From the NCBI GenBank assembly GCA_900539855.1, contig UQDO01000012.1, forward strand, positions 1 to 51,707: a DNA stretch of 51,707 bases. Reading direction: 5' to 3'. Below, in pieces: positions 8,078 through 15,144 of this stretch (positions are counted from its first letter, which is position 1; each line of letters opens with the position of its first letter). Under the pieces are notes generated by a model, which worked only from the letters and a program-made list of their open reading frames with translations, was not told the DNA's origin and ran no database searches. The position numbers and the translations under genes are program-made. The DNA comes from an uncultured Oscillospiraceae bacterium (GTDB taxonomy: Bacteria; Bacillota; Clostridia; Oscillospirales; Acutalibacteraceae).

Positions 8078-11000
8078 ATGACAAGGAACATCAGAAAAGT
8101 CGTCAGCATCATCTGTGCTGTTGCGCTTCTGCTGTCGCTGTGTGCGGTCTCGCTCACAGGCGTCGGTCAGGCTTTTAAAGCGACCGACACACCGGTAGGC
8201 GGAACGCTTAAGCTGACGTTCGACGGCAACAAGGGCGTTTCGGATACGTCTGATCGAACCAATTGCAATTATGACGTCGATCCGGCTGACCCCAACAATG
8301 CGGTATTCCGCCTCAGGACGAATTCTTCGAACTCGCCTAACCTTGAGATCGGAAAGGACGCTAACGTCAGTGCGTATAACGGTGCGGATGCGTTTACTCT
8401 GCAGCCCGATACGCAGTACGTTATAACCTTCAAGTATAAGTTTGCAAAAGGCTCGTACAGAAACACCAATTCGCTTGATATCAAGCTCTACACCAGTGTA
8501 CAGTCGGGCTGGAACCCGAATGTTTCCAAAACGGAGCTTCGGTGCGAGTCGGTTATAGCATCGGCTGACAACGGCACTGCCGATTCACAGGGACGCTTTG
8601 TCCTTAACGAGGCTACCGAGTGGCAGACCTTCAAGTATGTCTTCTATACTGATAGAACAGTTACAAAGGATAACCTTTACATAACCCTTCCGAACGATCA
8701 GGGCAGCAATACCGGTAATGTCACCTGCTATATCGATGATTTCACTATTGATGTTGTCGATGAGAGCAGCGGCGAAGATATGATGAATAATCATTTTGTC
8801 TTCAACTACAGAAATGACACCACCGGCGAAGTGTGGGCTCCCAACAACCATAAGATCCTTGCCAACAGCAACACCGGTGCTTCTTATGTCGATGCTGCCG
8901 GTCTCCATTTCACCGGCTCGCACTCTTCCGCTAAGGATAACTCCGATGCCTGGAGACACGTCTGCGGTGTTTACGACGTTGATAACGGCGGCTTCCTCCA
9001 GTTCAAGGAGAAGACAATGTACGCCATCACCGTAAAGTATAAGTTTGAAAGCTTTAACGGCGCATCATATGCCCGCCTTGCAATAGCACGCTCGGGGAAT
9101 AGCGGCAGCGCTTCCTATAACATGAATCCTGCGGCATTCGGTCCTAATAATCAGCACACATTGGCACCGCTCGTATGGTCCGATGACGCAACTGCTCCGC
9201 AGAGCGACTGGCAGTATCTTTCAACTGTCGTTGACGGAGACAGCATAAAGAATTCATGGCTTTACCTCACAATGTCTACTAATCTCAGCGGCAAGGCTGC
9301 TACCGCGCTTATCGAGAGCGTTACCGTTGAGGAAGTCAGAAATGACGAAAAAGGCGCTGCTGCCATAAGCTTTAATACCGGAAGCGGTAACTTTACATAT
9401 CCGATGGTCGTTACCGCAGGTTCGCCTGTAACACTTCCGACCCCTACTACCGATACCGAGAGTGTTGCGTTCGGCGGCTGGTATTTTGACGCTGAGCTGA
9501 CCGAGCCGGTCGGTGCTGATTATGCACCCGAAGCCGGCAGTGTGACCCTTTATGCAATGTGGTCCAAGGATTTTGTCAAGGTGACCACCAATAATGCAGG
9601 TACTATTACCACCACTACTATGGCTCGCGGAGCAGTGCTTCAGAGACCTTTACGTCCCAACAGCAAGATGTTCTTTGAGGGCTGGTACACCAATCTCAAC
9701 TTCACCCACAAGGTGACCGAGGTTCCGGGTGACGACTGCACTCTGTACGCAAAGTACACCCACAATTACATCGGCTTTAATAACGGCGGTATAAGCGACA
9801 AGACCGACGCGAAGATCAAGATCGTTGACGATCCGGATGATGCAAACAACAAGGTCCTTCTCCTTACCACCCAGCACAGCAGCTCATGGAACTTCGAGCT
9901 TGCAGGTTACGATGCTGCCGGTGCAAAGGCATATCAGTTACCGAAAACCAACACAACATATTTTATCTCCTTCAAATATAAGGTTAAGGCTGGTTCATGC
10001 GGCGGTAACATCCTGGTTTACACCGGTGAGCAGTCCGCATACAGCGGTGATCATTCAAAGGGTTCTACAAATATTGGTTCATGGTGGGACGATAACGCCG
10101 GTGCAAAGGGCACTGATTGGGTAACGGTCAGCGGCTACTACACCGTAGGCGATAACTTCTACCGTGAGCGTGTAAACTTCTCGGTACAGAATCAGCTCTA
10201 CTTCGTTCTTGACGGACGTAAAGAGGGCAAGGTCAACAACGGTTCACCTATAATATACATAGATGACGTTGTCGTCGGTCCTGTCCTTACCGAAGCTCCG
10301 GAAGGCGCAGTTACGATAAACTACAGGACAAACGGCGGTGAGATAGAGCCGTTATTCGGTTATCCGGGTGAGGCATATACCGCACCTGAGGATCCGACAC
10401 TTTCAGCTCACAAATTCCTCGGCTGGTACACCGATAAGGCACTGAAAAACGAGTTCACCAGCAAGACCTTCCCGAATGAGGACATCACACTTTATGCAAA
10501 GTGGGCTATGGAAGATTGGGTAATGGACTTTGACGTGTATGACAACAGCGGCAACTTCGGTCGTTATTCGCACATCACCGATACCGATAACCCCTATCTC
10601 TACTACAACTTTGAGCAGGGCAAGGCGCAGTCGTCTGCTCCGGCATCTTCACTTGCACGTTTCACCCTTAACAGGGGTTCAAAAGATTTCTACAACTGCG
10701 ATAAAGGCGTAAAATACACCATTAAATTCAGGTACAAGGTCGTTGAGATAGAAGGCAGCGGTAATATCACGCCGATTCTCTCTCTCAAGAATAACACATG
10801 GGGCGACTCCAAGGATCAGACCGGCAGCATAGCCATTTCGGCTCCGTGCGACTGGACTAATGCTACCATTGAGTTTACAGCCAACCCGTTGACCGATAAG
10901 ACCAAGTGTACCTATCTTTCACTCGGTGTTTCGGGCGATGCGACCTACATGTTTGACGATGTCACCGTTATTGCATCGGTTGATAATGCAAACGTTTACG

Positions 11001-11788
11001 GCTCAGTAGTATACATGCTCGATACCCTCGGCGGTCCTGACCTTCAGCCCGTTTCGGGTGACCCCGGCGATCCGATAGAGCTTCCGACCCCGACCCGTGC
11101 CGGATACAGATTCGGCGGTTGGTATAAGGAATCCAACCTTAAGGAGAAATTCACCGATACCGTATACGGTGAAGAGGGCGGCGTCCTGTACGCTTACTGG
11201 ATACTCGGTAAGTTCAACGAAAGCTTTGAGGATCTCCCGACCACTATCGAGACTCAGGGTATTTCAAGTGCCTACACCATTTACAAGAATGGTACAGACG
11301 GATTTGATAAGGCGAATGTACACAGCGGATCGACTTCACTGTTCCGCAAGGGCGATGCGGCAGGCTCCAAGAGCTTTACCATTTGCCGCAACGGTGATCT
11401 TGCACTTGGTGTCGGCAGCCAGTACACCATGACCTTCTGGGTAAAGCCTGCAAAGACCGGCGATCCCAGCGGCACTATTAACCTTATCGGTATGACCTCC
11501 AACACTTCGGTTTCGGCACCTGACAGCACCAAGACGATAACAACCGTCGGCGAGCTTAAGGAAGGCGAATGGCAGCAGGTAACCTACACATTCACCGCCG
11601 ATAAGAGGTACATCGGTATTCAGACCACAGCCGGCAATGACATCTATTTTGATGATTTCACCGTGACACTGCACGGCTACACCGGCTCTTCAACCGGAGA
11701 TTCTTCTGTAAGCCCGCTCGTCATTCTCATGATGGTCGTTCTTGCAGCCGGTGCTCTCACAGTTACCGGAAAGAAGATCTTTGATTGA
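8078..11788 (+). CDS. Large surface protein with alternating jelly-roll and InlB-B repeats
   Basis: A 1236-residue exported protein. After a signal peptide (residues 1-28) the order appears to be jelly-roll, jelly-roll, InlB-B, InlB-B, jelly-roll, InlB-B, jelly-roll, InlB-B, jelly-roll, then TGDSS and a C-terminal membrane helix ending KKIFD. Each jelly-roll has the family's YxITFKYK strand and a closing YIDDxTV or FDDVTV strand, as in carbohydrate-binding modules. Each InlB-B repeat ends LYAxW. No LPxTG signal or enzyme motif is seen. AAG, ATC and GGT codons are commoner than in neighbouring genes; together with the consensus promoter and ribosome binding site this suggests an abundant surface protein. 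Ligand unknown. Confidence 0.8.
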   Translation: MTRNIRKVVSIICAVALLLSLCAVSLTGVGQAFKATDTPVGGTLKLTFDGNKGVSDTSDRTNCNYDVDPADPNNAVFRLRTNSSNSPNLEIGKDANVSAYNGADAFTLQPDTQYVITFKYKFAKGSYRNTNSLDIKLYTSVQSGWNPNVSKTELRCESVIASADNGTADSQGRFVLNEATEWQTFKYVFYTDRTVTKDNLYITLPNDQGSNTGNVTCYIDDFTIDVVDESSGEDMMNNHFVFNYRNDTTGEVWAPNNHKILANSNTGASYVDAAGLHFTGSHSSAKDNSDAWRHVCGVYDVDNGGFLQFKEKTMYAITVKYKFESFNGASYARLAIARSGNSGSASYNMNPAAFGPNNQHTLAPLVWSDDATAPQSDWQYLSTVVDGDSIKNSWLYLTMSTNLSGKAATALIESVTVEEVRNDEKGAAAISFNTGSGNFTYPMVVTAGSPVTLPTPTTDTESVAFGGWYFDAELTEPVGADYAPEAGSVTLYAMWSKDFVKVTTNNAGTITTTTMARGAVLQRPLRPNSKMFFEGWYTNLNFTHKVTEVPGDDCTLYAKYTHNYIGFNNGGISDKTDAKIKIVDDPDDANNKVLLLTTQHSSSWNFELAGYDAAGAKAYQLPKTNTTYFISFKYKVKAGSCGGNILVYTGEQSAYSGDHSKGSTNIGSWWDDNAGAKGTDWVTVSGYYTVGDNFYRERVNFSVQNQLYFVLDGRKEGKVNNGSPIIYIDDVVVGPVLTEAPEGAVTINYRTNGGEIEPLFGYPGEAYTAPEDPTLSAHKFLGWYTDKALKNEFTSKTFPNEDITLYAKWAMEDWVMDFDVYDNSGNFGRYSHITDTDNPYLYYNFEQGKAQSSAPASSLARFTLNRGSKDFYNCDKGVKYTIKFRYKVVEIEGSGNITPILSLKNNTWGDSKDQTGSIAISAPCDWTNATIEFTANPLTDKTKCTYLSLGVSGDATYMFDDVTVIASVDNANVYGSVVYMLDTLGGPDLQPVSGDPGDPIELPTPTRAGYRFGGWYKESNLKEKFTDTVYGEEGGVLYAYWILGKFNESFEDLPTTIETQGISSAYTIYKNGTDGFDKANVHSGSTSLFRKGDAAGSKSFTICRNGDLALGVGSQYTMTFWVKPAKTGDPSGTINLIGMTSNTSVSAPDSTKTITTVGELKEGEWQQVTYTFTADKRYIGIQTTAGNDIYFDDFTVTLHGYTGSSTGDSSVSPLVILMMVVLAAGALTVTGKKIFD

Positions 11789-11804
11789 TCTTTAAGTAAT
11801 TAAA

Positions 11805-11838
11805 ATACCGCTCTCATCTGAGAGCGGTATTTTTTGTT
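11805..11838 (+). terminator. Rho-independent terminator after the large surface protein
   Basis: A perfect stem of about 12 bp, ATACCGCTCTCA (11805-11816) / TGAGAGCGGTAT (11819-11830), followed by TTTTTGTTTT. Confidence 0.92.
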
Positions 11839-11915
11839 TTCTAAAAGTCTGAAGCCAGAATTAGCTGCGGCGTTCACGCAGCATTTTTTCTGACCGGCTC
11901 ACACCGTTCTGCCGC

Positions 11916-11944
11916 TTGACAAAAGCTTTGTCAGATGATAAAAT
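11916..11944 (+). promoter_or_regulatory. mtaB promoter
   Basis: Consensus TTGACA (11916-11921) and TAAAAT (11939-11944), 17 bp apart, 31 bases before the mtaB start. Confidence 0.85.
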
Positions 11945-11975
11945 CAAAAACATCTGATAGTAAAGGCGGTGCATT

Positions 11976-13280
11976 ATGAAGGTTCAGTTTTATACACTTG
12001 GCTGCAAGGTCAATCAGTATGAGTCGGAGGCAATGGGTGAGCTTTTCGAAAAACGCGGCTACACTGTTGTCAGCGAGGATGAGCCTGCCGATATTGTTAT
12101 AATTAATTCCTGCACCGTCACAGCCGAAAGCAACCGCAAAACGCGCCAGACAGTGCGTAAGGCAAGGCGCAAAAACAGTCAAGCCGTGATAGTACTTACC
12201 GGATGCATGGCTCAGGCTTTCCCTGATGAAGCGGCAAAAATAGTCGAGGCTGATATCGTCGTCGGCAATAAAAACGAGGATAAAATACCCGATCTTTGCG
12301 AAAGGTTTATTGCCGAAAGAAAGGCAATGCATATATTCGAGGAGCATGAAACAGGCGAAAAAATAACCGATTTCACTGTTACAGGCTTTTCAGAGCATAC
12401 ACGAAGCTATATAAAAATTGAGGACGGCTGCAACCGATTCTGCTCCTACTGCATAATTCCGTATGCCAGGGGACGGGTCCGTTCAAAGTCGGTCGGGGCA
12501 ATAGCTGCCGAAGCCGAGGGACTTAGCAGAAGCGGATATAAAGAGATAGTTTTGGTTGGAATCAATCTTTCGGCTTACGGTCAGGATACCGGTGCGGGAC
12601 TTTGCGACGCGGTTTTGGCAGCCGCGGCGCCCGAAGGTATAGAGCGCGTCCGTTTAGGCTCGCTTGAATGTGATCAGATAAGCGACGATGCTTTGCTGAA
12701 ATTGTCGGAATGTAAGGAATTTTGTCCTCAGTTTCATTTGTCGCTGCAGTCGGGCTGCGACAGGACTCTCCGTGAAATGAACCGCAAGTATGATACGGCA
12801 TTTTACCGTGACCTTGTTGAGCGTATAAGACGGATCTTTCCCGACGCTTCGATCACAACCGACATAATGGTTGGTTTCCCGGGCGAAAGCGATGAGGACT
12901 TTAAAGAGTCCTGTGATTTTGTGCGTGAGACAGGCTTTGCAAGATCGCATGTGTTTATTTATTCCGAACGTGAGGGCACGCCTGCTGCAAGGCGGTATGA
13001 TGCTGTGGATAAATCGGTGCGTGCTGAGCGCGCACACATAATGGGCGATATTTGCAGACAGTGCGAAAGGGATTTTTTAAAGGCTCAGTGCGGAAAGACC
13101 AAAAAAGTATTGTTTGAGACCGAAAGTGACGGATACTGGGAAGGCTACACGGGCAATTACACAAGGGTCAAGGTAAAGTCAGCCGGTGACCTTGAGGGGA
13201 AAATACTGCCGGTCGTTTTAACCACAGCCAATGAAGATTACTGCATCGGAGAATTGAGGGGAGAGAGCGAAAATGAATAA
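11976..13280 (+). CDS. mtaB: tRNA t6A37 methylthiotransferase
   Basis: Radical-SAM enzyme that methylthiolates N6-threonylcarbamoyladenosine-37 to ms2t6A in tRNAs reading ANN codons. The 434 residues show the N-terminal methylthiotransferase domain starting FYTLGCKVNQYES with its conserved cysteines, the radical-SAM cluster CNRFCSYC (Cys152, Cys156, Cys159) and a C-terminal TRAM-like domain. The GCKVNQYE start marks MtaB rather than MiaB, a separate copy of which is at 32.9 kb. It begins an operon with the prolyl-tRNA editing gene, which it overlaps by eight bases. Confidence 0.94.
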   Translation: MKVQFYTLGCKVNQYESEAMGELFEKRGYTVVSEDEPADIVIINSCTVTAESNRKTRQTVRKARRKNSQAVIVLTGCMAQAFPDEAAKIVEADIVVGNKNEDKIPDLCERFIAERKAMHIFEEHETGEKITDFTVTGFSEHTRSYIKIEDGCNRFCSYCIIPYARGRVRSKSVGAIAAEAEGLSRSGYKEIVLVGINLSAYGQDTGAGLCDAVLAAAAPEGIERVRLGSLECDQISDDALLKLSECKEFCPQFHLSLQSGCDRTLREMNRKYDTAFYRDLVERIRRIFPDASITTDIMVGFPGESDEDFKESCDFVRETGFARSHVFIYSEREGTPAARRYDAVDKSVRAERAHIMGDICRQCERDFLKAQCGKTKKVLFETESDGYWEGYTGNYTRVKVKSAGDLEGKILPVVLTTANEDYCIGELRGESENE

Positions 13281-13761
13281 AAGCGAAGTTTACGCATTTT
13301 TGGATAACAACAAGGTCTGGCACGAGATAACAGAGCATGGCGCCGTTTATAACATGGCAGAGTTGGAAAACGTGGAGCTGCCGTATCCCGACCGTGACGC
13401 AAAAAACCTTTTTGTGCGCGACGACAAGCGCCGTGAATACTATCTCATAACCGTAAAGGGTGATAAACGCGTCGATCTGAAGCAGTTCAGAAGGGACCAC
13501 GGAACAAGACCGCCGACCTTTGCATCACCGGAGGAGCTGCAGGAAATACTGGGTCTGATACCCGGCGCGGTGACGCCGCTCGGCACACTGAATGATAAGG
13601 AAAACAGGGTTGTGTTTTACATGGACGGCGAATTTCTTGGCGGTTCAGGTATCATCGGCATACACCCGAATGACAACACGGCGACGGTGTGGCTGAAGGC
13701 GGATGATCTTGTAAAAATCATAAAAGACCATGGAACCGAGGTCAATATTTTCGAAATATAA
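13273..13761 (+). CDS. YbaK-fold prolyl-tRNA deacylase (ProXp/PrdX-like)
   Basis: Stand-alone trans-editing protein of the YbaK/ProX family, which hydrolyses mischarged aminoacyl-tRNA(Pro) in the cytosol. At 162 residues it has the family's length and blocks: the N-terminal NKSEVYAFLDNNKVWHEITEH, then VRDDKRREYYLITVKGDKRVDLK with the conserved Lys, the FASPEELQEILGLIPGAVTPLG stretch with the GxxPGAVTP loop, and a late FLGGSGIIGIHP loop. Whether it clears alanyl- or cysteinyl-tRNA(Pro) cannot be told. It overlaps mtaB by eight bases, giving a two-gene tRNA-quality operon. The insertion sequence begins 60 bases downstream. Confidence 0.88.
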   Translation: MNKSEVYAFLDNNKVWHEITEHGAVYNMAELENVELPYPDRDAKNLFVRDDKRREYYLITVKGDKRVDLKQFRRDHGTRPPTFASPEELQEILGLIPGAVTPLGTLNDKENRVVFYMDGEFLGGSGIIGIHPNDNTATVWLKADDLVKIIKDHGTEVNIFEI

Positions 13762-13861
13762 GCGGCAGTAAAATCCGATCACGCAATAAAAGATGTGCGG
13801 CAGGAGCGAAACACGTGAAGTGACCCCGAAAAGTTAGACAATATTTTGAAGTAAAAATTGT

Positions 13862-14755
13862 TCAAGCAACCGAAAGGGCTTGTTGTCTGTGAATTGCAGG
13901 CGGCAAGCCCTTCAGTTTTGCCTTGATCCTGCGATTGTTGTAGTAGTCCAGATACTCAATGAGCTCTTGCTTGAAGTGTTCCATGGAATGAAATTCCTGT
14001 AGATACAACAGCTCGCTTTTAAGTAATCCAAAGAAGTTTTCAATCACAGCATTGTCCAGACAGTTTCCTTTGCGGCTCATGCTTTGCCGGATGCCTTTCT
14101 CCCGGAGCATGCGCTGGTACTGCTTGTGCTGATACTGCCAGCCTTGATCAGAATGGAGAATGAGGTTTGTTCCGTCCGGAATTTTTGCAAATGCCTCGTT
14201 CAGCATGGTTGTCACCGTGCTGAGCACAGGACGATCCGATATGGTATAGCCGACCAGATCGCTGCTGTGCAGATCGAGGATCGGAGACAAGTAGAGCTTT
14301 TCTCCGAACAGGCTGAACTCCGTCACATCCGTGACCCATTTCTGATTCGGCTTGTCTGCATGGAAGTCCCGGTTTAACAGATTTGGCGCGACTTTGCCCA
14401 CTTCTCCCTTGTAGGAACGATACTTCTTCATCCTGACACGGCAAACCAATCCCAACTCCTTCATCAGCCGTTGGACGGTCTTGTGGTTCAGAGAAAATTT
14501 ACGCTTGCGAAGCTCTGCCGTGATTCGGCGATAGCCGTATCTTCCCTTGTTTTCGTGGTAAATTGCTGCGATTTCTTCCTTAACAGATGCGTATTTGTCT
14601 GCTTTCCGCATTCGTTTCAGATGATAGTAGAAGGTGGCACGGGACAGTTGAGCGATTGAGAGCAGTATACTGAGTGCGTGTCTTTGCCTTAGCTTTTGAA
14701 CTACCAGCGCTTTTTGTGCTGGCGTCGCTCGTCTTCCAAAATCAAGGCTTGCAAG
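13862..14755 (-). CDS. IS3-family transposase orfB (DDE integrase part)
   Basis: Catalytic half of the transposase. In the -1 frame after the slippery site it reads LASLDFGRRATPAQKALVV, a helix-turn-helix-like HTH_21 region (GRYGYRRITAELRKRKFSLN) and the rve integrase core. The DDE triad is visible as Asp in WVTDVTEF, Asp in LHSDQGWQY and Glu in DNAVIENFFGLLKSE. The frame stays open upstream to 14914, but that part overlaps orfA and has no convincing start, so synthesis as an OrfAB fusion is most likely. There are no stops or frame breaks in the core, so the element may be active. Confidence 0.9.
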   Translation of the reverse strand, partial: LASLDFGRRATPAQKALVVQKLRQRHALSILLSIAQLSRATFYYHLKRMRKADKYASVKEEIAAIYHENKGRYGYRRITAELRKRKFSLNHKTVQRLMKELGLVCRVRMKKYRSYKGEVGKVAPNLLNRDFHADKPNQKWVTDVTEFSLFGEKLYLSPILDLHSSDLVGYTISDRPVLSTVTTMLNEAFAKIPDGTNLILHSDQGWQYQHKQYQRMLREKGIRQSMSRKGNCLDNAVIENFFGLLKSELLYLQEFHSMEHFKQELIEYLDYYNNRRIKAKLKGLPPAIHRQQALSVA

Positions 14756-15051
14756 TTTTTTAGGTAATCGTTCTCCGCACGCAGTCGCTGCACTTCGGCC
14801 AGCAGATCTTCTTCTACATCCTTTGGCAGCTTCTTTGGCCGACCAGTGCTGCCGCGGCCGCGCCGTTCGACGGCAAAGCCTTCCGGCCCTTCCTCCAGAT
14901 AGATTCGTTCCCATGATTTGATCTGATCTCTGCTGTTTACCTCAAATCTGCGGCAGGTTTCGCTGTAACTCAATTTCTCTTCCTGCATGGTTTCAATCAC
15001 CAGTTTTTTGAATTCAGGCGTATATCGTTTGTTTGGTACTCCTTTTGGCAT
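14701..15051 (-). CDS. IS3-family transposase orfA
   Basis: DNA-binding half of the transposase, 116 residues from ATG 15051 (MPKGVPNKRYTPEFKKLVIE). It has the usual helix-turn-helix (SYSETCRRFEVNSRDQIKSW), a basic middle (RRGRGSTGRPKKL) and a leucine-heptad coiled coil (EDLLAEVQRLRAENDYLKN) that runs into the frameshift site. A GTG nine bases upstream is also in frame, but GGGGTG is correctly placed for ATG 15051. The N-terminal part alone should bind the terminal repeats and act as a repressor in this family. Confidence 0.9.
   Translation of the reverse strand: MPKGVPNKRYTPEFKKLVIETMQEEKLSYSETCRRFEVNSRDQIKSWERIYLEEGPEGFAVERRGRGSTGRPKKLPKDVEEDLLAEVQRLRAENDYLKNLQALILEDERRQHKKRW
14755..14761 (-). 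other. Programmed -1 frameshift heptamer joining orfA to orfB
   Basis: On the minus strand the orfA codons CTA AAA AAC contain A AAA AAC, a classical X XXY YYZ slippery heptamer. A -1 slip continues directly into LASLDFGRR of orfB. Confidence 0.75.
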
Positions 15052-15057
15052 TAAAAT

Positions 15058-15104
15058 CACCCCATCTGTTAGACATTATATCATACTGTCTAACAAATGG
15101 GGTG
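15058..15104 (-). promoter_or_regulatory. Palindromic upstream end of the IS covering -10 box and orfA ribosome binding site
   Basis: An 18-bp inverted repeat, CACCCCATCTGTTAGACA (15058-15075) against TGTCTAACAAATGGGGTG (15087-15104, one mismatch), repeats the terminal sequence internally. The minus-strand TATAAT (15080-15075) begins in the spacer between the arms and ends on the first base of the inner one. The orfA Shine-Dalgarno GGGGTG lies in the inner arm. Confidence 0.6.
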
Positions 15105-15144
15105 CATATCAATGTGTTTCCGGTCGGATTTGTTTTTTAATATG

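Larger units (their letters stand above)
13821..15106 (-). mobile_element. IS3-family insertion sequence, apparently intact
   Basis: A 1286-bp element with imperfect 20-bp terminal inverted repeats: TGACCCCGAAAAGTTAGACA at 13821-13840, and the complement of TGCACCCCATTTGTTAGACA at 15087-15106 (14 of 20 identical). It carries orfA and orfB on the minus strand in the -1 arrangement typical of IS3. It lies between the convergent prolyl-tRNA editing and GH16-like genes and breaks neither. No convincing 3-4 bp target duplication is visible: the flanks read GAAG and TATC. Confidence 0.92.

Noticed and set aside
13821..15106. IS3 element as the cause of a broken gene
   Set aside because: Both flanking genes are complete and the element lies between convergent genes.
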